Source: Bradyrhizobiaceae bacterium (lineage in GTDB: Bacteria; Pseudomonadota; Alphaproteobacteria; Rhizobiales; Aestuariivirgaceae). From it: DNA of 64,000 nt. A program made the position numbers and the translations under genes. The notes below the pieces were generated by a model. The model saw nothing but the letters and a program-made list of their open reading frames with translations, searched no databases and was not told the origin of the DNA. Where the stretch lies: positions 1-64,000 of the forward strand of contig CANJMQ010000005.1 of assembly GCA_947475225.1 (NCBI GenBank), written 5' to 3'. Below, piece after piece: positions 46,444 to 54,860 of this stretch (positions within the stretch are counted from its first letter, which is position 1; every line of letters starts with the position of its first letter).

Positions 46444-47831
46444 GCGATATTTCCGCCCTAGACCTGGCGCGGCTGCAATTCGCCTTCACGGTTTCAGCCC
46501 ACATCATCTTCCCGGCCTTCACCATCGGGCTTGCGAGTTACCTTGCGGTGCTGAACGCACTATGGCTGTGGACACGGGACCAGGCCTATCTCGCTGTATT
46601 CGAACAGTGGAAAACGATCTTTGCGGTGGTCTTCGGCATGGGCGTCGTGTCGGGCGTGGTCATGTCCTACCAGTTCGGCACCAACTGGCCCGTCTTCGCA
46701 GACAAGGTGGGGCCGGTACTCGGGCCCCTGATGGGCTATGAGGTACTGACCGCCTTCTTTCTCGAGGCGGGCTTCCTTGGCATCATGCTGTTCGGCCGCA
46801 AGCGCGTGGGTGAAGGATTGCACATGCTGGCGACCGCCATCGTGGCCGGCGGCACGCTGTTCTCGGCGTTCTGGATCCTCAGCGTGAACAGCTGGATGCA
46901 GACACCGCGAGGTTATTCGGTGAATGCGCACGGTCAGTTCGTGCCGGAGGACTGGCTCGCCATCATCTTCAACCCTTCCTTCCCGCATCGCTTCCTGCAC
47001 ATGGTGCTGGCCGCCTATCTGACCACTGCCTTCGTGGTCGGCGCCACCGGTGCCTGGCACCTGCTCAAGGACCGGAATAACCGCGGCGCCCGCATCATGT
47101 TCTCCATGGCCATGTGGATGGCGCTGATCGTGACGCCCATCCAGATTTTCGCGGGCGATGCGCAAGGCCTCAACACATTGCAATACCAGCCCGCAAAGAT
47201 CGCCGCGATGGAAGGGCATTTCGAAACCTATCCGAATGGCCGCGCGCCGCTGATTCTGTTCGGACTGCCGGATGAAGCCACCGGCACCACCGACTATGCA
47301 GTTGAGGTACCGCTGCTTGGCTCGTTGATCCTCACCCACAGCCTCGACACGCCGCTGGTTGGCCTGGACGCATTTCCGAAGGATGCCCGGCCGCCGGCGG
47401 CGATCATCTTCTGGAGTTTCCGCATCATGGTCGGCGTCGGCGTGCTGATGCTCATCGTCGGCTTCTGGTCAGGTCTCGCGCGCTGGAAAGGCAAGCTCTA
47501 TCACTGGCCCTGGCTTCTCCGTGCCGCAGTGGTGATGGGACCAGCCGGCTTCCTCGCCGTGCTGTGCGGTTGGATCACAACCGAGGTTGGCCGCCAGCCT
47601 TTCACGGTCTATGGACTGCTGCGCACCGCTGACAGCGTCTCGGCGCTGCGGACGGATGCCGTGGGTTATTCGCTGATTGCTTTTGTGGTCGTCTACTTCT
47701 TTGTCTTCGGATCTGGCACCTTCTATGCCCTGCGCCTGATGTCGCGGACGCCCGAGGATCGCATCGGCATCGACGAGATCGGACCGACGCGGACGGCAGG
47801 CATCACTCCAATCGCACAGGCGGGAGAGTAA
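46437..47831 (+). CDS. cydA: Cytochrome bd-type quinol oxidase subunit I (cyanide-insensitive type)
   Basis: 464 residues from ATG 46437 (CAGG seven bases upstream; TTG 46419 would add six). Heme b595 His in 'FTVSAHIIFPAFTIG', heme b558 His in 'PHRFLHMVLAAYL', and Glu residues in 'GYEVLTAFFLEAGFLGIMLF'. The quinol-binding loop is short, with 'GRQPFTVYGLLRT', as in CioA-type oxidases. Reduces O2 to water with quinol and without proton pumping. First gene of cydA-cydB-cydX-like. Confidence 0.93.
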   Translation: MLSDISALDLARLQFAFTVSAHIIFPAFTIGLASYLAVLNALWLWTRDQAYLAVFEQWKTIFAVVFGMGVVSGVVMSYQFGTNWPVFADKVGPVLGPLMGYEVLTAFFLEAGFLGIMLFGRKRVGEGLHMLATAIVAGGTLFSAFWILSVNSWMQTPRGYSVNAHGQFVPEDWLAIIFNPSFPHRFLHMVLAAYLTTAFVVGATGAWHLLKDRNNRGARIMFSMAMWMALIVTPIQIFAGDAQGLNTLQYQPAKIAAMEGHFETYPNGRAPLILFGLPDEATGTTDYAVEVPLLGSLILTHSLDTPLVGLDAFPKDARPPAAIIFWSFRIMVGVGVLMLIVGFWSGLARWKGKLYHWPWLLRAAVVMGPAGFLAVLCGWITTEVGRQPFTVYGLLRTADSVSALRTDAVGYSLIAFVVVYFFVFGSGTFYALRLMSRTPEDRIGIDEIGPTRTAGITPIAQAGE

Positions 47832-47834
47832 GCC

Positions 47835-48839
47835 ATGGTGATCGACTATGCCTTCATCTGGGCCGGGCTCATTGCAGTCGCCGTACTGATGTATGTGCTG
47901 CTGGACGGTTTCGACCTCGGCATCGGCATCCTGTTTCCATTCCTCAGGAACCATGACGAACGCATGCTCGCCATGAGCAGCGTGGCCCCTGTGTGGGATG
48001 GCAACGAGACATGGCTGGTACTTGGAGGCGGCGGCCTCTTCGCGGTGTTCCCAATGGCCTATGCCATCGTCATGCCGGCGCTGTATCCGCTCATCATCGC
48101 CATGCTGCTTGGCTTGATCTTCCGCGGCGTCGCCTTTGAGTTCGTGCACCGCACGGAACGCATGAAATTCTTTTGGGAGGTAGCCTTCTGGGGCGGTTCT
48201 CTCGTCGCCGCAATTGCGCAGGGCATGGCGCTCGGAACGCTTGTGCAGGGCGTCACCGTGGCGGGCCGCAGTTATGGCGGCGGCAACTGGGACTGGCTGA
48301 CGCCGTTCTCGCTGCTGACCGCCGTGGCGCTGGTAGTGGGCTATGCTACGCTCGGGGCAACATGGCTGATCATGAAGACGGAAGGCGCAACACTCGCCCG
48401 CGCGCGCCGCATGGCCAAGCCGCTCGGGCTTGCGCTGCTCGCCCTCATCGGTGTCGTGAGCATCGCCACGCCGTTGCTGCGTCCGGAATATCTCAACCGC
48501 TGGTTCGGCTGGCCGTCTGGGCTGTACAGCGCCATCGTGCCCGTGCTGTTGGCCGGCGCCGCCTGGATGCTGTGGACGGGTCTGCGTGACGGGCTCACCC
48601 ACCGGCCTTTCCTGGCCACCGCGGCGATCTTCATCCTGAGCTACGTGGGGCTCGGCATCAGTTTCTACCCGCACATCATCCCGCCATCGGTGACGATCTG
48701 GGAAGCGGCGGCGCCTGACACCTCATTGCGCTTCCTGCTGGTGGGCGCCGTGGTGCTGGTGCCGATGATCCTGGCCTACACCGCCTATTCCTACTGGGTA
48801 TTTCGCGGCAAGGTGCGGCCCGGCGAGCACTATCACTAA
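47835..48839 (+). CDS. cydB: Cytochrome bd-type quinol oxidase subunit II
   Basis: 334 residues, about eight membrane segments. Family signatures are 'YVLLDGFDLGIGILFPFL', 'VWDGNETWLVLGGGGLFAVF', 'RGVAFEFVHRTERMKFFWE' and 'YPHIIPPSVTIWEAAAPDTS'. Three bases after cydA. Its TAA overlaps the ATG of the small third subunit (TAATG). Confidence 0.95.
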   Translation: MVIDYAFIWAGLIAVAVLMYVLLDGFDLGIGILFPFLRNHDERMLAMSSVAPVWDGNETWLVLGGGGLFAVFPMAYAIVMPALYPLIIAMLLGLIFRGVAFEFVHRTERMKFFWEVAFWGGSLVAAIAQGMALGTLVQGVTVAGRSYGGGNWDWLTPFSLLTAVALVVGYATLGATWLIMKTEGATLARARRMAKPLGLALLALIGVVSIATPLLRPEYLNRWFGWPSGLYSAIVPVLLAGAAWMLWTGLRDGLTHRPFLATAAIFILSYVGLGISFYPHIIPPSVTIWEAAAPDTSLRFLLVGAVVLVPMILAYTAYSYWVFRGKVRPGEHYH

Positions 48840-48931
48840 TGCAGCGCTGGCTCTGGTTTCTCGGCCTCTATCTGACCGGGGTCGCCGTCGTGGCGGGGGT
48901 TGCCTGTGTGATACGACTGGTGCTGCTCTGA
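48839..48931 (+). CDS. CydX/DUF2474-like small subunit of the bd oxidase
   Basis: 30 residues in one frame starting at the ATG that overlaps the cydB TAA. It begins MQRWLWFLGLYLTG and is a single hydrophobic helix ending VIRLVLL. Size, position and the Trp-rich start match the small single-helix proteins (CydX, CydS or DUF2474) found after bd oxidase genes, which stabilise the oxidase hemes. Too short for standard gene callers; position and translational coupling are the main support. Confidence 0.75.
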   Translation: MQRWLWFLGLYLTGVAVVAGVACVIRLVLL

Positions 48932-49006
48932 CCGGGCACTGAGCGCATTGCTTCCATGTGCAGGGCGGGGCGGGCTTAGGCTTCCCTTGCCACTCCCCTC
49001 CGCGTT

Positions 49007-49915
49007 ATGAGCGGCTTGCCGATGCCACGTCCTCCCGCCACCGCCTCGAACCACCGCAACCTGCGCATGGGCTACGTCTTCGCGCTCTCGGCCATCACCA
49101 TCTTCGCACTGCAGGACGGCATCTCGAAACACCTGGGCCAGATCTATCCGCCCGTCTTCGTCACGATGATCCGCTACTGGGCCTTCGCCAGTTTCGCGCT
49201 GGCGCTGGCGGCGCGGGGTCGCGGCGGCATCGCCGCTGCAGCGAATAGCAAGGCGCGTCCGCTGCAAATCGCCCGTGGCACGCTGCTCGTCGTGCAGATC
49301 GTGCTCGCCATCACCTGCTTCGCGGTGATCGGACTGGCCCGCACGCAGGCCATCTTCGCAGCCACACCGCTGATAGCCACCGTCATGTCTGTCGTCTTGC
49401 TGGGTGAGCGGGCCACATGGCTCCGCTGGACCGGCGTCGTGCTGGGGCTTGGCGGCGTACTTCTGATCCTCAAGCCGCACGGCGACTTTTTCGATGCCAC
49501 CGTGCTGCTCGCGGTTCTCTGCTCGGTGATGTTCGCCAGCTACTCGGTGATGACCCGCATGGCCGGAAGGCTCGACCCGCCACTGACGAGTTTCTTCTAC
49601 ACCGGGGTCGTGGGTTGCCTTGTCGCGTGCCTCATCGGCCCTTTCTACTGGACCAACATGGCACCACTCGATTGGGGCTGGATGGCCATCCTCTGCCTCA
49701 CCAGCGTGACCAGCCATTACCTGCTCATCAAGGCCTACAATATCCTCGATGCCAGCGCCGTGCAGCCGCTTGCCTATCTGAGCGTCGTCTACGCGTCGGT
49801 AATGGGGCCAGTGATCTTCCATGAGACGGTTCATGTCTCGACTTATGCTGGCGCGGCCATCGTGGTGGGCGGCGGCCTCATGTCGATCTGGTCGGAACAC
49901 CGCCACCGGAACTGA
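49007..49915 (+). CDS. DMT-superfamily (EamA) permease
   Basis: 302 residues, ten predicted membrane helices in two EamA repeats ('MGYVFALSAITIFALQDGIS' first half; 'AVLCSVMFASYSVMTRMAG' second). 'GLARTQAIFAATPLIATVMS' and 'QPLAYLSVVYASVMGPVIFH' are the repeat ends. Exports an unknown metabolite. Single gene. Confidence 0.88.
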   Translation: MSGLPMPRPPATASNHRNLRMGYVFALSAITIFALQDGISKHLGQIYPPVFVTMIRYWAFASFALALAARGRGGIAAAANSKARPLQIARGTLLVVQIVLAITCFAVIGLARTQAIFAATPLIATVMSVVLLGERATWLRWTGVVLGLGGVLLILKPHGDFFDATVLLAVLCSVMFASYSVMTRMAGRLDPPLTSFFYTGVVGCLVACLIGPFYWTNMAPLDWGWMAILCLTSVTSHYLLIKAYNILDASAVQPLAYLSVVYASVMGPVIFHETVHVSTYAGAAIVVGGGLMSIWSEHRHRN

Positions 49916-49925
49916 GGTCCAGTCA

Positions 49926-49954
49926 TTGACTACGATACAAATTCTGATTGTAAT
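49926..49954 (+). promoter_or_regulatory. Sigma70-type promoter for the coiled-coil protein gene
   Basis: TTGACT (49926-49931), 17-bp spacer, TGTAAT (49949-49954), in an AT-rich stretch after the permease stop. It would leave a leader of about 120 nt before ATG 50081. Confidence 0.5.
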
Positions 49955-49987
49955 TCATGCGCAAATTCAACATGGCCTGGCGACCAC

Positions 49988-49996
49988 TTATCCACA
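49988..49996 (+). promoter_or_regulatory. Exact DnaA box (TTATCCACA)
   Basis: A single perfect nine-base DnaA consensus in the leader region of the coiled-coil protein gene, about 35 bp downstream of the predicted -10. One box could regulate the gene or be chance; no cluster of boxes is nearby, so it is not an origin. Confidence 0.45.
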
Positions 49997-50080
49997 GCAA
50001 AGGGGATTTCGGTTTGCTTCGCGTGACGGATGACTGCAATCTTTGCATGTGGTTGGGCCTATAGAGGCCCGGGGGACTGT

Positions 50081-52096
50081 ATGAAAATGCCGGCGTCCAG
50101 GAAAAAACTGTCCAGAGGCTTGCAACTGGATGAGGTGTTTCTCGAAAGCGCCCCGGAGCGGGGCGGCTTCTGGACCGACGAAACGCCCGATGCCAGACCC
50201 CTGTCATCCCGCAGCGACATCGAGGACTTCTCATCTGTAAGTGCCCGACCTGCCAATGACGCCGGCCGACGCCCGCGCGCCGTGAGGTCGCAAGCGCCGA
50301 CATTCGCCGGATCGTCTTGCTTCTGGAAAGCACTGATCGCCACCGTGATTGTGTGCCTCATGTTTGCAGCGGTGACAGGCGCAGCAAGCGGCACTTTCCT
50401 TGCGGCAATGTTATCCAACCCCTCGCAGTATGCGGCCTTCTGGGCATCGCTCGCGGTAACAGCTGCCATCCCGTGGGCGTTTGCGCTCGCGGCATATCGC
50501 CAGGCCGTCAGCAACGACATCCTGCGCGGCGTGATGCTGGCGACCCAGCGCCTGCACGAACCGAGCTCCCTCGCCGAGGAGGCCGGCCACAGGATCAACG
50601 CATCCTTCGACCAGCTGTTCGCCGACATCGATGCGCGCATGGCAGTGCTCGACAGGAAAGGCGCACAGCTCTCGAACCACCTCGCGGCAACCATGCGCCA
50701 GTCTACGGAGGCCGCAGACGTCAACATCAACAACATGCGCAACATCGTCGAAGCCAGCGAAACTCAGCGCGAAGCACTGCAGCGCACCGGCATGATGATC
50801 TCGACGGAAATCCTGCCGGTCATCGCCAAGCTTGAAACCACCTTGCTGTCGCTCGGGGACGTGTCGCAGACTGCAGGCGGCATCCTTGAGACGGTTGCCA
50901 GCCGCCTGCAACAGACCACCCAGGAGCTAAAGTTCTGCCTTGATGGTTTCAACAACGCCAACCACACGATTGCACCCGAGATCGAAAAGCGGATGCTCAG
51001 GTTCGAGGCCTCAATCGCAAGGTTGCCTGAACAGCTCGACGCCACCATCGGACGTCTGAGCCCGATGTCAGAAACGATTGCCGACGCGGCCATGCTTTCC
51101 ACCGCCAATGTCGAAGTGATTGACCAGCTCGGCAAGGATATCGCCTCGGCGCTCGACAACAGCCGTGCCTTGTTCACGGACGTCTCCGCAAGCACGACCG
51201 CATTGTTGCAGGAAGCAGTGGATGCGCAAGTGACCTGCTTCCGCGACATGCTGAAGACGGCGATTGCCGAAGAAGCTGCCCGCGTGTCTGGCCTCTCGTA
51301 TGAATTGAGCCAGCTCGCCGACACGGCTGTAGCCGTGGTCGACAGGCTGCAGCAACCCGTTGCCGACGTCACTGCGGCAACAGACAAGGCGCTCGCCAAT
51401 GCCAACGAGTCGATCAACCTCCTCGATCAAAGGATCGGAGCAAATCTCAAAGGTTGCGTTGCTGAACTCAATGATGTTGCAGCGCGCCTCGTAAGCTCCG
51501 TGAACCGCGAGATGGAAGTCGCCACCGTGAGCCTGCAGACCCGGCTTGCCGCCAGTTCAACTGATCTCATGCAGCGCGTCAGCGCCGACACCGCCCGCTT
51601 CGAGAATCTCATCGGCGAAACGGCGGAGCGCACGTCAAGCCGCGTCGCCCTTGCAATCAAGGACCTCCCCTCGGTTCTGGCACAGCGCATGGAAACCGAA
51701 GTCGCCAAGATCGACGGCTCTCTCAAGGGGTCGATCTTCGGTCTCTCAGACCAGATTCGCACAATGATCGACACAATTCCCAACCGCCTCACGTCGATGA
51801 CGCGGGAGACCTTGCTGTCGCTCGAGAGCAGCCTGGAGCGCTCCTTCGATGGCGTTGCGCAACGCTCGGAATTGCTCAGCGAGCAATTCCGCAAGCAGGC
51901 CACGGAGACGACCGAGGCGGTGCTGCAGGACTATGTCGACTTCATCTTCCTCGCGGTTGACAGGTTCCGCAAGGAACTGGAAGAGGTCAACGGCAGCTTC
52001 AGCAGGAGCCTTGAGCAAAGCTTGGGTCCGCTGCCGCAAGGCCAGCCGAACCGCCTGGCTGCACAAGTCTTGCCGCCAGACGATCAGGGCACATAG
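50081..52096 (+). CDS. Large membrane-anchored coiled-coil protein of unknown function
   Basis: 671 residues from ATG 50081, with GGGGGAC just upstream. About 80 cytoplasmic residues, two membrane segments ('ALIATVIVCLMFAAVTGAA', about 83-105; 'AAFWASLAVTAAIPWAFALA', about 115-137), then over 500 residues of Ala/Gln/Leu/Ser-rich helix with many heptads ('TSRVALAIKDLPSVLAQRME', 'SFDGVAQRSELLSEQFRKQA'). No enzymatic motif. A scaffold, polarity or envelope-organising role is plausible but only inferred. A hairpin (GGGCCT/AGGCCC, 50055-50070) lies between promoter and start. Confidence 0.8.
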   Translation: MKMPASRKKLSRGLQLDEVFLESAPERGGFWTDETPDARPLSSRSDIEDFSSVSARPANDAGRRPRAVRSQAPTFAGSSCFWKALIATVIVCLMFAAVTGAASGTFLAAMLSNPSQYAAFWASLAVTAAIPWAFALAAYRQAVSNDILRGVMLATQRLHEPSSLAEEAGHRINASFDQLFADIDARMAVLDRKGAQLSNHLAATMRQSTEAADVNINNMRNIVEASETQREALQRTGMMISTEILPVIAKLETTLLSLGDVSQTAGGILETVASRLQQTTQELKFCLDGFNNANHTIAPEIEKRMLRFEASIARLPEQLDATIGRLSPMSETIADAAMLSTANVEVIDQLGKDIASALDNSRALFTDVSASTTALLQEAVDAQVTCFRDMLKTAIAEEAARVSGLSYELSQLADTAVAVVDRLQQPVADVTAATDKALANANESINLLDQRIGANLKGCVAELNDVAARLVSSVNREMEVATVSLQTRLAASSTDLMQRVSADTARFENLIGETAERTSSRVALAIKDLPSVLAQRMETEVAKIDGSLKGSIFGLSDQIRTMIDTIPNRLTSMTRETLLSLESSLERSFDGVAQRSELLSEQFRKQATETTEAVLQDYVDFIFLAVDRFRKELEEVNGSFSRSLEQSLGPLPQGQPNRLAAQVLPPDDQGT

Positions 52097-52117
52097 GACG
52101 AGCAGCCCGGTCGCTGA

Positions 52118-52501
52118 CTATTTCTGCTTCCAGTTCCTGAGATCCAATGCGGCGCGGGGCGCTGCCGGCGGTGGCGTCTTTGGGAGTGGCGGCGGCGGCT
52201 TGGCCGAGGCTGCGGGCAGGCTGCGGCGGCTGCGCTCCTCGATCTGCGTCAGCCTGTGATCGACGGCATCGGCCCACTCATCCATGTGGGCGATGCTCTG
52301 GGCGTGGCGGTCAACCCGCTTCACAACGGCAAGAAGTTGCCAGCCCAGGGCGGCGAACGCGGTAAGGACACAAAGCGCCAGCCAGACCGGCGTGGCAGAT
52401 TCCAGCCACGAGAACGCATTATACAGCACCTGACCTGCTCCAACCAACAACGCCGCCGTCACCGTACCGCAAGACTTGGTCCAGCGGCCGGCGCGATGCA
52501 A
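52118..52501 (-). CDS. Small membrane protein with Pro-rich tail
   Basis: 127 residues from TTG 52501, which has GAGGA six bases upstream. Two hydrophobic segments ('GTVTAALLVGAGQVLYNAF', 'WLALCVLTAFAALGWQLLAV'), a short coiled coil ('MDEWADAVDHRLTQIEERS'), then 'AKPPPPLPKTPPPAAP'. Unknown function. It converges on the coiled-coil gene with a 21-bp gap. Confidence 0.6.
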   Translation of the reverse strand: MHRAGRWTKSCGTVTAALLVGAGQVLYNAFSWLESATPVWLALCVLTAFAALGWQLLAVVKRVDRHAQSIAHMDEWADAVDHRLTQIEERSRRSLPAASAKPPPPLPKTPPPAAPRAALDLRNWKQK

Positions 52502-52725
52502 TCAGATTCCTCGCACCTCATCTACACGCACGCTTGGCCGCCCGACCATCGTCGGCAACTGATCGGTCCCGCGTTTACCGTGAATCCATGTCTCACATCG
52601 AGCAGCACGACAAAGGATTACACAACTGCTATGGTGTCGTCGCGCTGTGCCCGGTGAAGCGTGCTTTGCAACCTGGGCAAGAAAGCGCTGTCAGTTCGCC
52701 TTGCGAAGGCGGCGTGGGGTTGGTG

Positions 52726-53091
52726 ATGCAGACTACGCGCTACTGGGGTTTGTTCTGGATCGCTGCTGGCCTCTCGGTGCATGCGCTGCTTGTCGGCCGA
52801 CTGCTCGAAAGCAGTTTCTTCCTCATGCTGTTTTTCTGGGGCTTCGTCGCCTTCTCGGCGCTGAAAGGCTCGCTGGAGGCCGCACAAACCATGGCGATCG
52901 TCATGGTCATGCTGCTCGGCGCCCTTTCGGCCGTAACATTGTTCGGCGGAACGCGCGCCCCGAGCCTCGCCTACACGACCTTCGCCCTCTACCCCGCGGT
53001 GGTCAGCTGGGTCAGCGTATTCCTCTACATCCGATACCTGCGGCACCGTGACGGTGTCGAACTGGGACGCCGGTCACCGCTGTTGCGCTGA
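52726..53091 (+). CDS. Small integral membrane protein
   Basis: 121 residues from ATG 52726; the frame is open upstream but that part does not look coding. Four predicted helices ('GLFWIAAGLSVHALLVG', 'FFLMLFFWGFVAFSAL', 'TMAIVMVMLLGALSAVTLF', 'YPAVVSWVSVFLYIRYL'). No family recognised. The gap 52502-52725 before it is divergent and shows no further gene. Confidence 0.6.
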   Translation: MQTTRYWGLFWIAAGLSVHALLVGRLLESSFFLMLFFWGFVAFSALKGSLEAAQTMAIVMVMLLGALSAVTLFGGTRAPSLAYTTFALYPAVVSWVSVFLYIRYLRHRDGVELGRRSPLLR

Positions 53092-53114
53092 CGTCCGCGC
53101 GACCTGCACTCAAG

Positions 53115-53531
53115 CTATCGCTGCTTGATCACGTCCTTGATGCCATCTGCACCCATGTAGACGGCAAGAATCTTCACCGGCACCTTGCCGGTGTTCATGC
53201 CGGCATGCGACACGTCCATCGCTTCGAGGAATGACTCGCCCTGGTGGTAGGTGCGCGTACCGTGGCCTTCATAGTCCACCGTCACTTCTCCCTCGAGAAC
53301 ATGGATGAAGGTCGGAACGCCATGCTTGTGAACCACCGTCTTCTCGCCCGGCGCAAGCACGACAATCAGCGCATTGACGCGCGCCTTGCCGCTCGTCGGC
53401 CAGGCAATCTCTTCATCCATCACAGTCTTGCTGCCCGTGAACAGGGGAATAGCGGGATAACCGTCTGCCAGCACAGGTGCCGCTGCCAGTCCGATCATCA
53501 ATGCGCCGAGCGCCAGCGTTACAAGTCTCAT
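53115..53531 (-). CDS. Periplasmic cupin-domain protein
   Basis: 138 residues with a signal peptide ('MRLVTLALGALMIGLAAAPV', cleavage near LADGYPA). The cupin core has 'LAPGEKTVVHKHGVPTFIHV' (motif 1, His and Glu via 'LEGEVTVDYEGHG') and 'MDVSHAGMNTGKVPVKILAV' (motif 2). A metal-binding small barrel; the ligand is unknown. It has its own leader gap of 107 bp from the AI-2E family gene. Confidence 0.8.
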   Translation of the reverse strand: MRLVTLALGALMIGLAAAPVLADGYPAIPLFTGSKTVMDEEIAWPTSGKARVNALIVVLAPGEKTVVHKHGVPTFIHVLEGEVTVDYEGHGTRTYHQGESFLEAMDVSHAGMNTGKVPVKILAVYMGADGIKDVIKQR

Positions 53532-53638
53532 GTCGCTTACCCTTTTTAAGTTGGTTCAGCACTCAGCACGATTGCGCCATATCACGCAAGTTTTGCGCGC
53601 TGACAGGAGAGGAGTTGCCGCAGCGCAGGATTTTCCAG

Positions 53639-54733
53639 TTACTGAATGACGCCTTCAGCCTTGCGGCGGCGCCACGCGGCGAGCAGTTCGAAGGCCACCG
53701 CGAGCAACGTAGGCCCGATGAACAGGCCGAGAAAACCGAAGGACAGGAAGCCTCCAAATACACCGAGGATGATCAGCATGAGCGGCAGCTTGAGGCTCGA
53801 TCCAATGAGCAGCGGTTTGAGCAGATTGTCGCTGAAGGTCACCATCAGCCCCCACGCCACCACGAACCAGAAGGAAATCGCCATGCCGCCATTGGCATAG
53901 AGCCACAACGCTGCTCCGCCCCACACGAGATTGATGAGCGCGCCGCCGAACTGGCTCAGGGCGAAAATCAGCGTCACAAAGCCCAGTGGTGCCGGCCCGG
54001 GAACACCAGCCAGGAACAGGCCAATGGCCATCAGCAGGCCCTGGATCGCCGCCGTGCCGACGATGCCGTAGAACACGCCGCGCGTCGCGCTGGCCACCAC
54101 ATCGGTCAAGGCGGCGAGTTGCGGACCACCGAGCCGTGTGAGGCCGTCGCGCAGCACCACGGCGATCTTGTCACCGCGCGACCAGACGGTGGTGGCCACG
54201 ATCAGCGCCACGGCTATGTCCAGCATGCTCGCAACAAGGCCGAGCGCCGCATCGGTGAGAAATTGCCGCGCCGGCTGGACGTAGGACATCAGCATCGCCT
54301 TCGACTCCGGCGTCTGGGCGAGGAGGCCCTTCCAGGTCGCCCCGATGGAGGGGCCCACAAGCGGCAATCCGGTGATCCATTCCGGAAGCTGCGGAGCCGA
54401 AGCGATCCATTGCATGCCCTGCTCGGCAAGCTGCTTGACCCCGACTGCAAGGCCGGGGGCTGCCACCACCATCGGCGCCAGAAAGAAGACCAACAGTATC
54501 ATGAGCATCAGCCCGGCCGCGACCGGGCCAGACAAGCCCTTGCCAACCAGCCATGACCGCAAAGGCCATGCCGCGACCGCCACGATCGCCCCGAACACCA
54601 GACCAAGCATGAAGGGCTTGAGAACGAGGTAGACCCCGCCCAGCAACAGGCTGAACAGCACAAGCAGCGCGAATTTCTCCAGCAGCGATGCCGTGCCGAT
54701 GGTGACGGGTCGCATGTTCTCAGGCTGATCCAT
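53639..54733 (-). CDS. AI-2E family transporter/permease
   Basis: 364 residues from ATG 54733, with AGGGAG upstream (GTG 54742 would add three). About eight membrane helices; 'LLGGVYLVLKPFMLGLVFGA' near the start, 'GFVTLIFALSQFGGALINLV' and 'FGGFLSFGFLGLFIGPTLLA' near the end are typical of PF01594. Substrates vary widely in this family. Confidence 0.85.
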   Translation of the reverse strand: MDQPENMRPVTIGTASLLEKFALLVLFSLLLGGVYLVLKPFMLGLVFGAIVAVAAWPLRSWLVGKGLSGPVAAGLMLMILLVFFLAPMVVAAPGLAVGVKQLAEQGMQWIASAPQLPEWITGLPLVGPSIGATWKGLLAQTPESKAMLMSYVQPARQFLTDAALGLVASMLDIAVALIVATTVWSRGDKIAVVLRDGLTRLGGPQLAALTDVVASATRGVFYGIVGTAAIQGLLMAIGLFLAGVPGPAPLGFVTLIFALSQFGGALINLVWGGAALWLYANGGMAISFWFVVAWGLMVTFSDNLLKPLLIGSSLKLPLMLIILGVFGGFLSFGFLGLFIGPTLLAVAFELLAAWRRRKAEGVIQ

Positions 54734-54814
54734 CCCGTTCACTCCCTGCCGTTCGCCCGCCTATAGCACGCCGCAGGAGAAGCAGGTAAGCCGGGCATCA
54801 GTCCACCAGATCAT

Positions 54815-54838
54815 GAAAACGGCCCCTTGCGGGGCCGT
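54815..54838 (-). terminator. Rho-independent terminator of the OmpA-family gene
   Basis: ACGGCCCC and GGGGCCGT form an 8-bp stem with a 4-nt loop; on the minus strand it is followed by TTTTC. It lies 22 bp after the stop at 54861. Confidence 0.8.
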
Positions 54839-54860
54839 CCTGATGATTGTGGCAAGTCGC

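Noticed and set aside
47469-48674. A 401-codon minus-strand frame across cydAB
   Set aside because: Antisense shadow; no ribosome-binding site and no recognisable domain.
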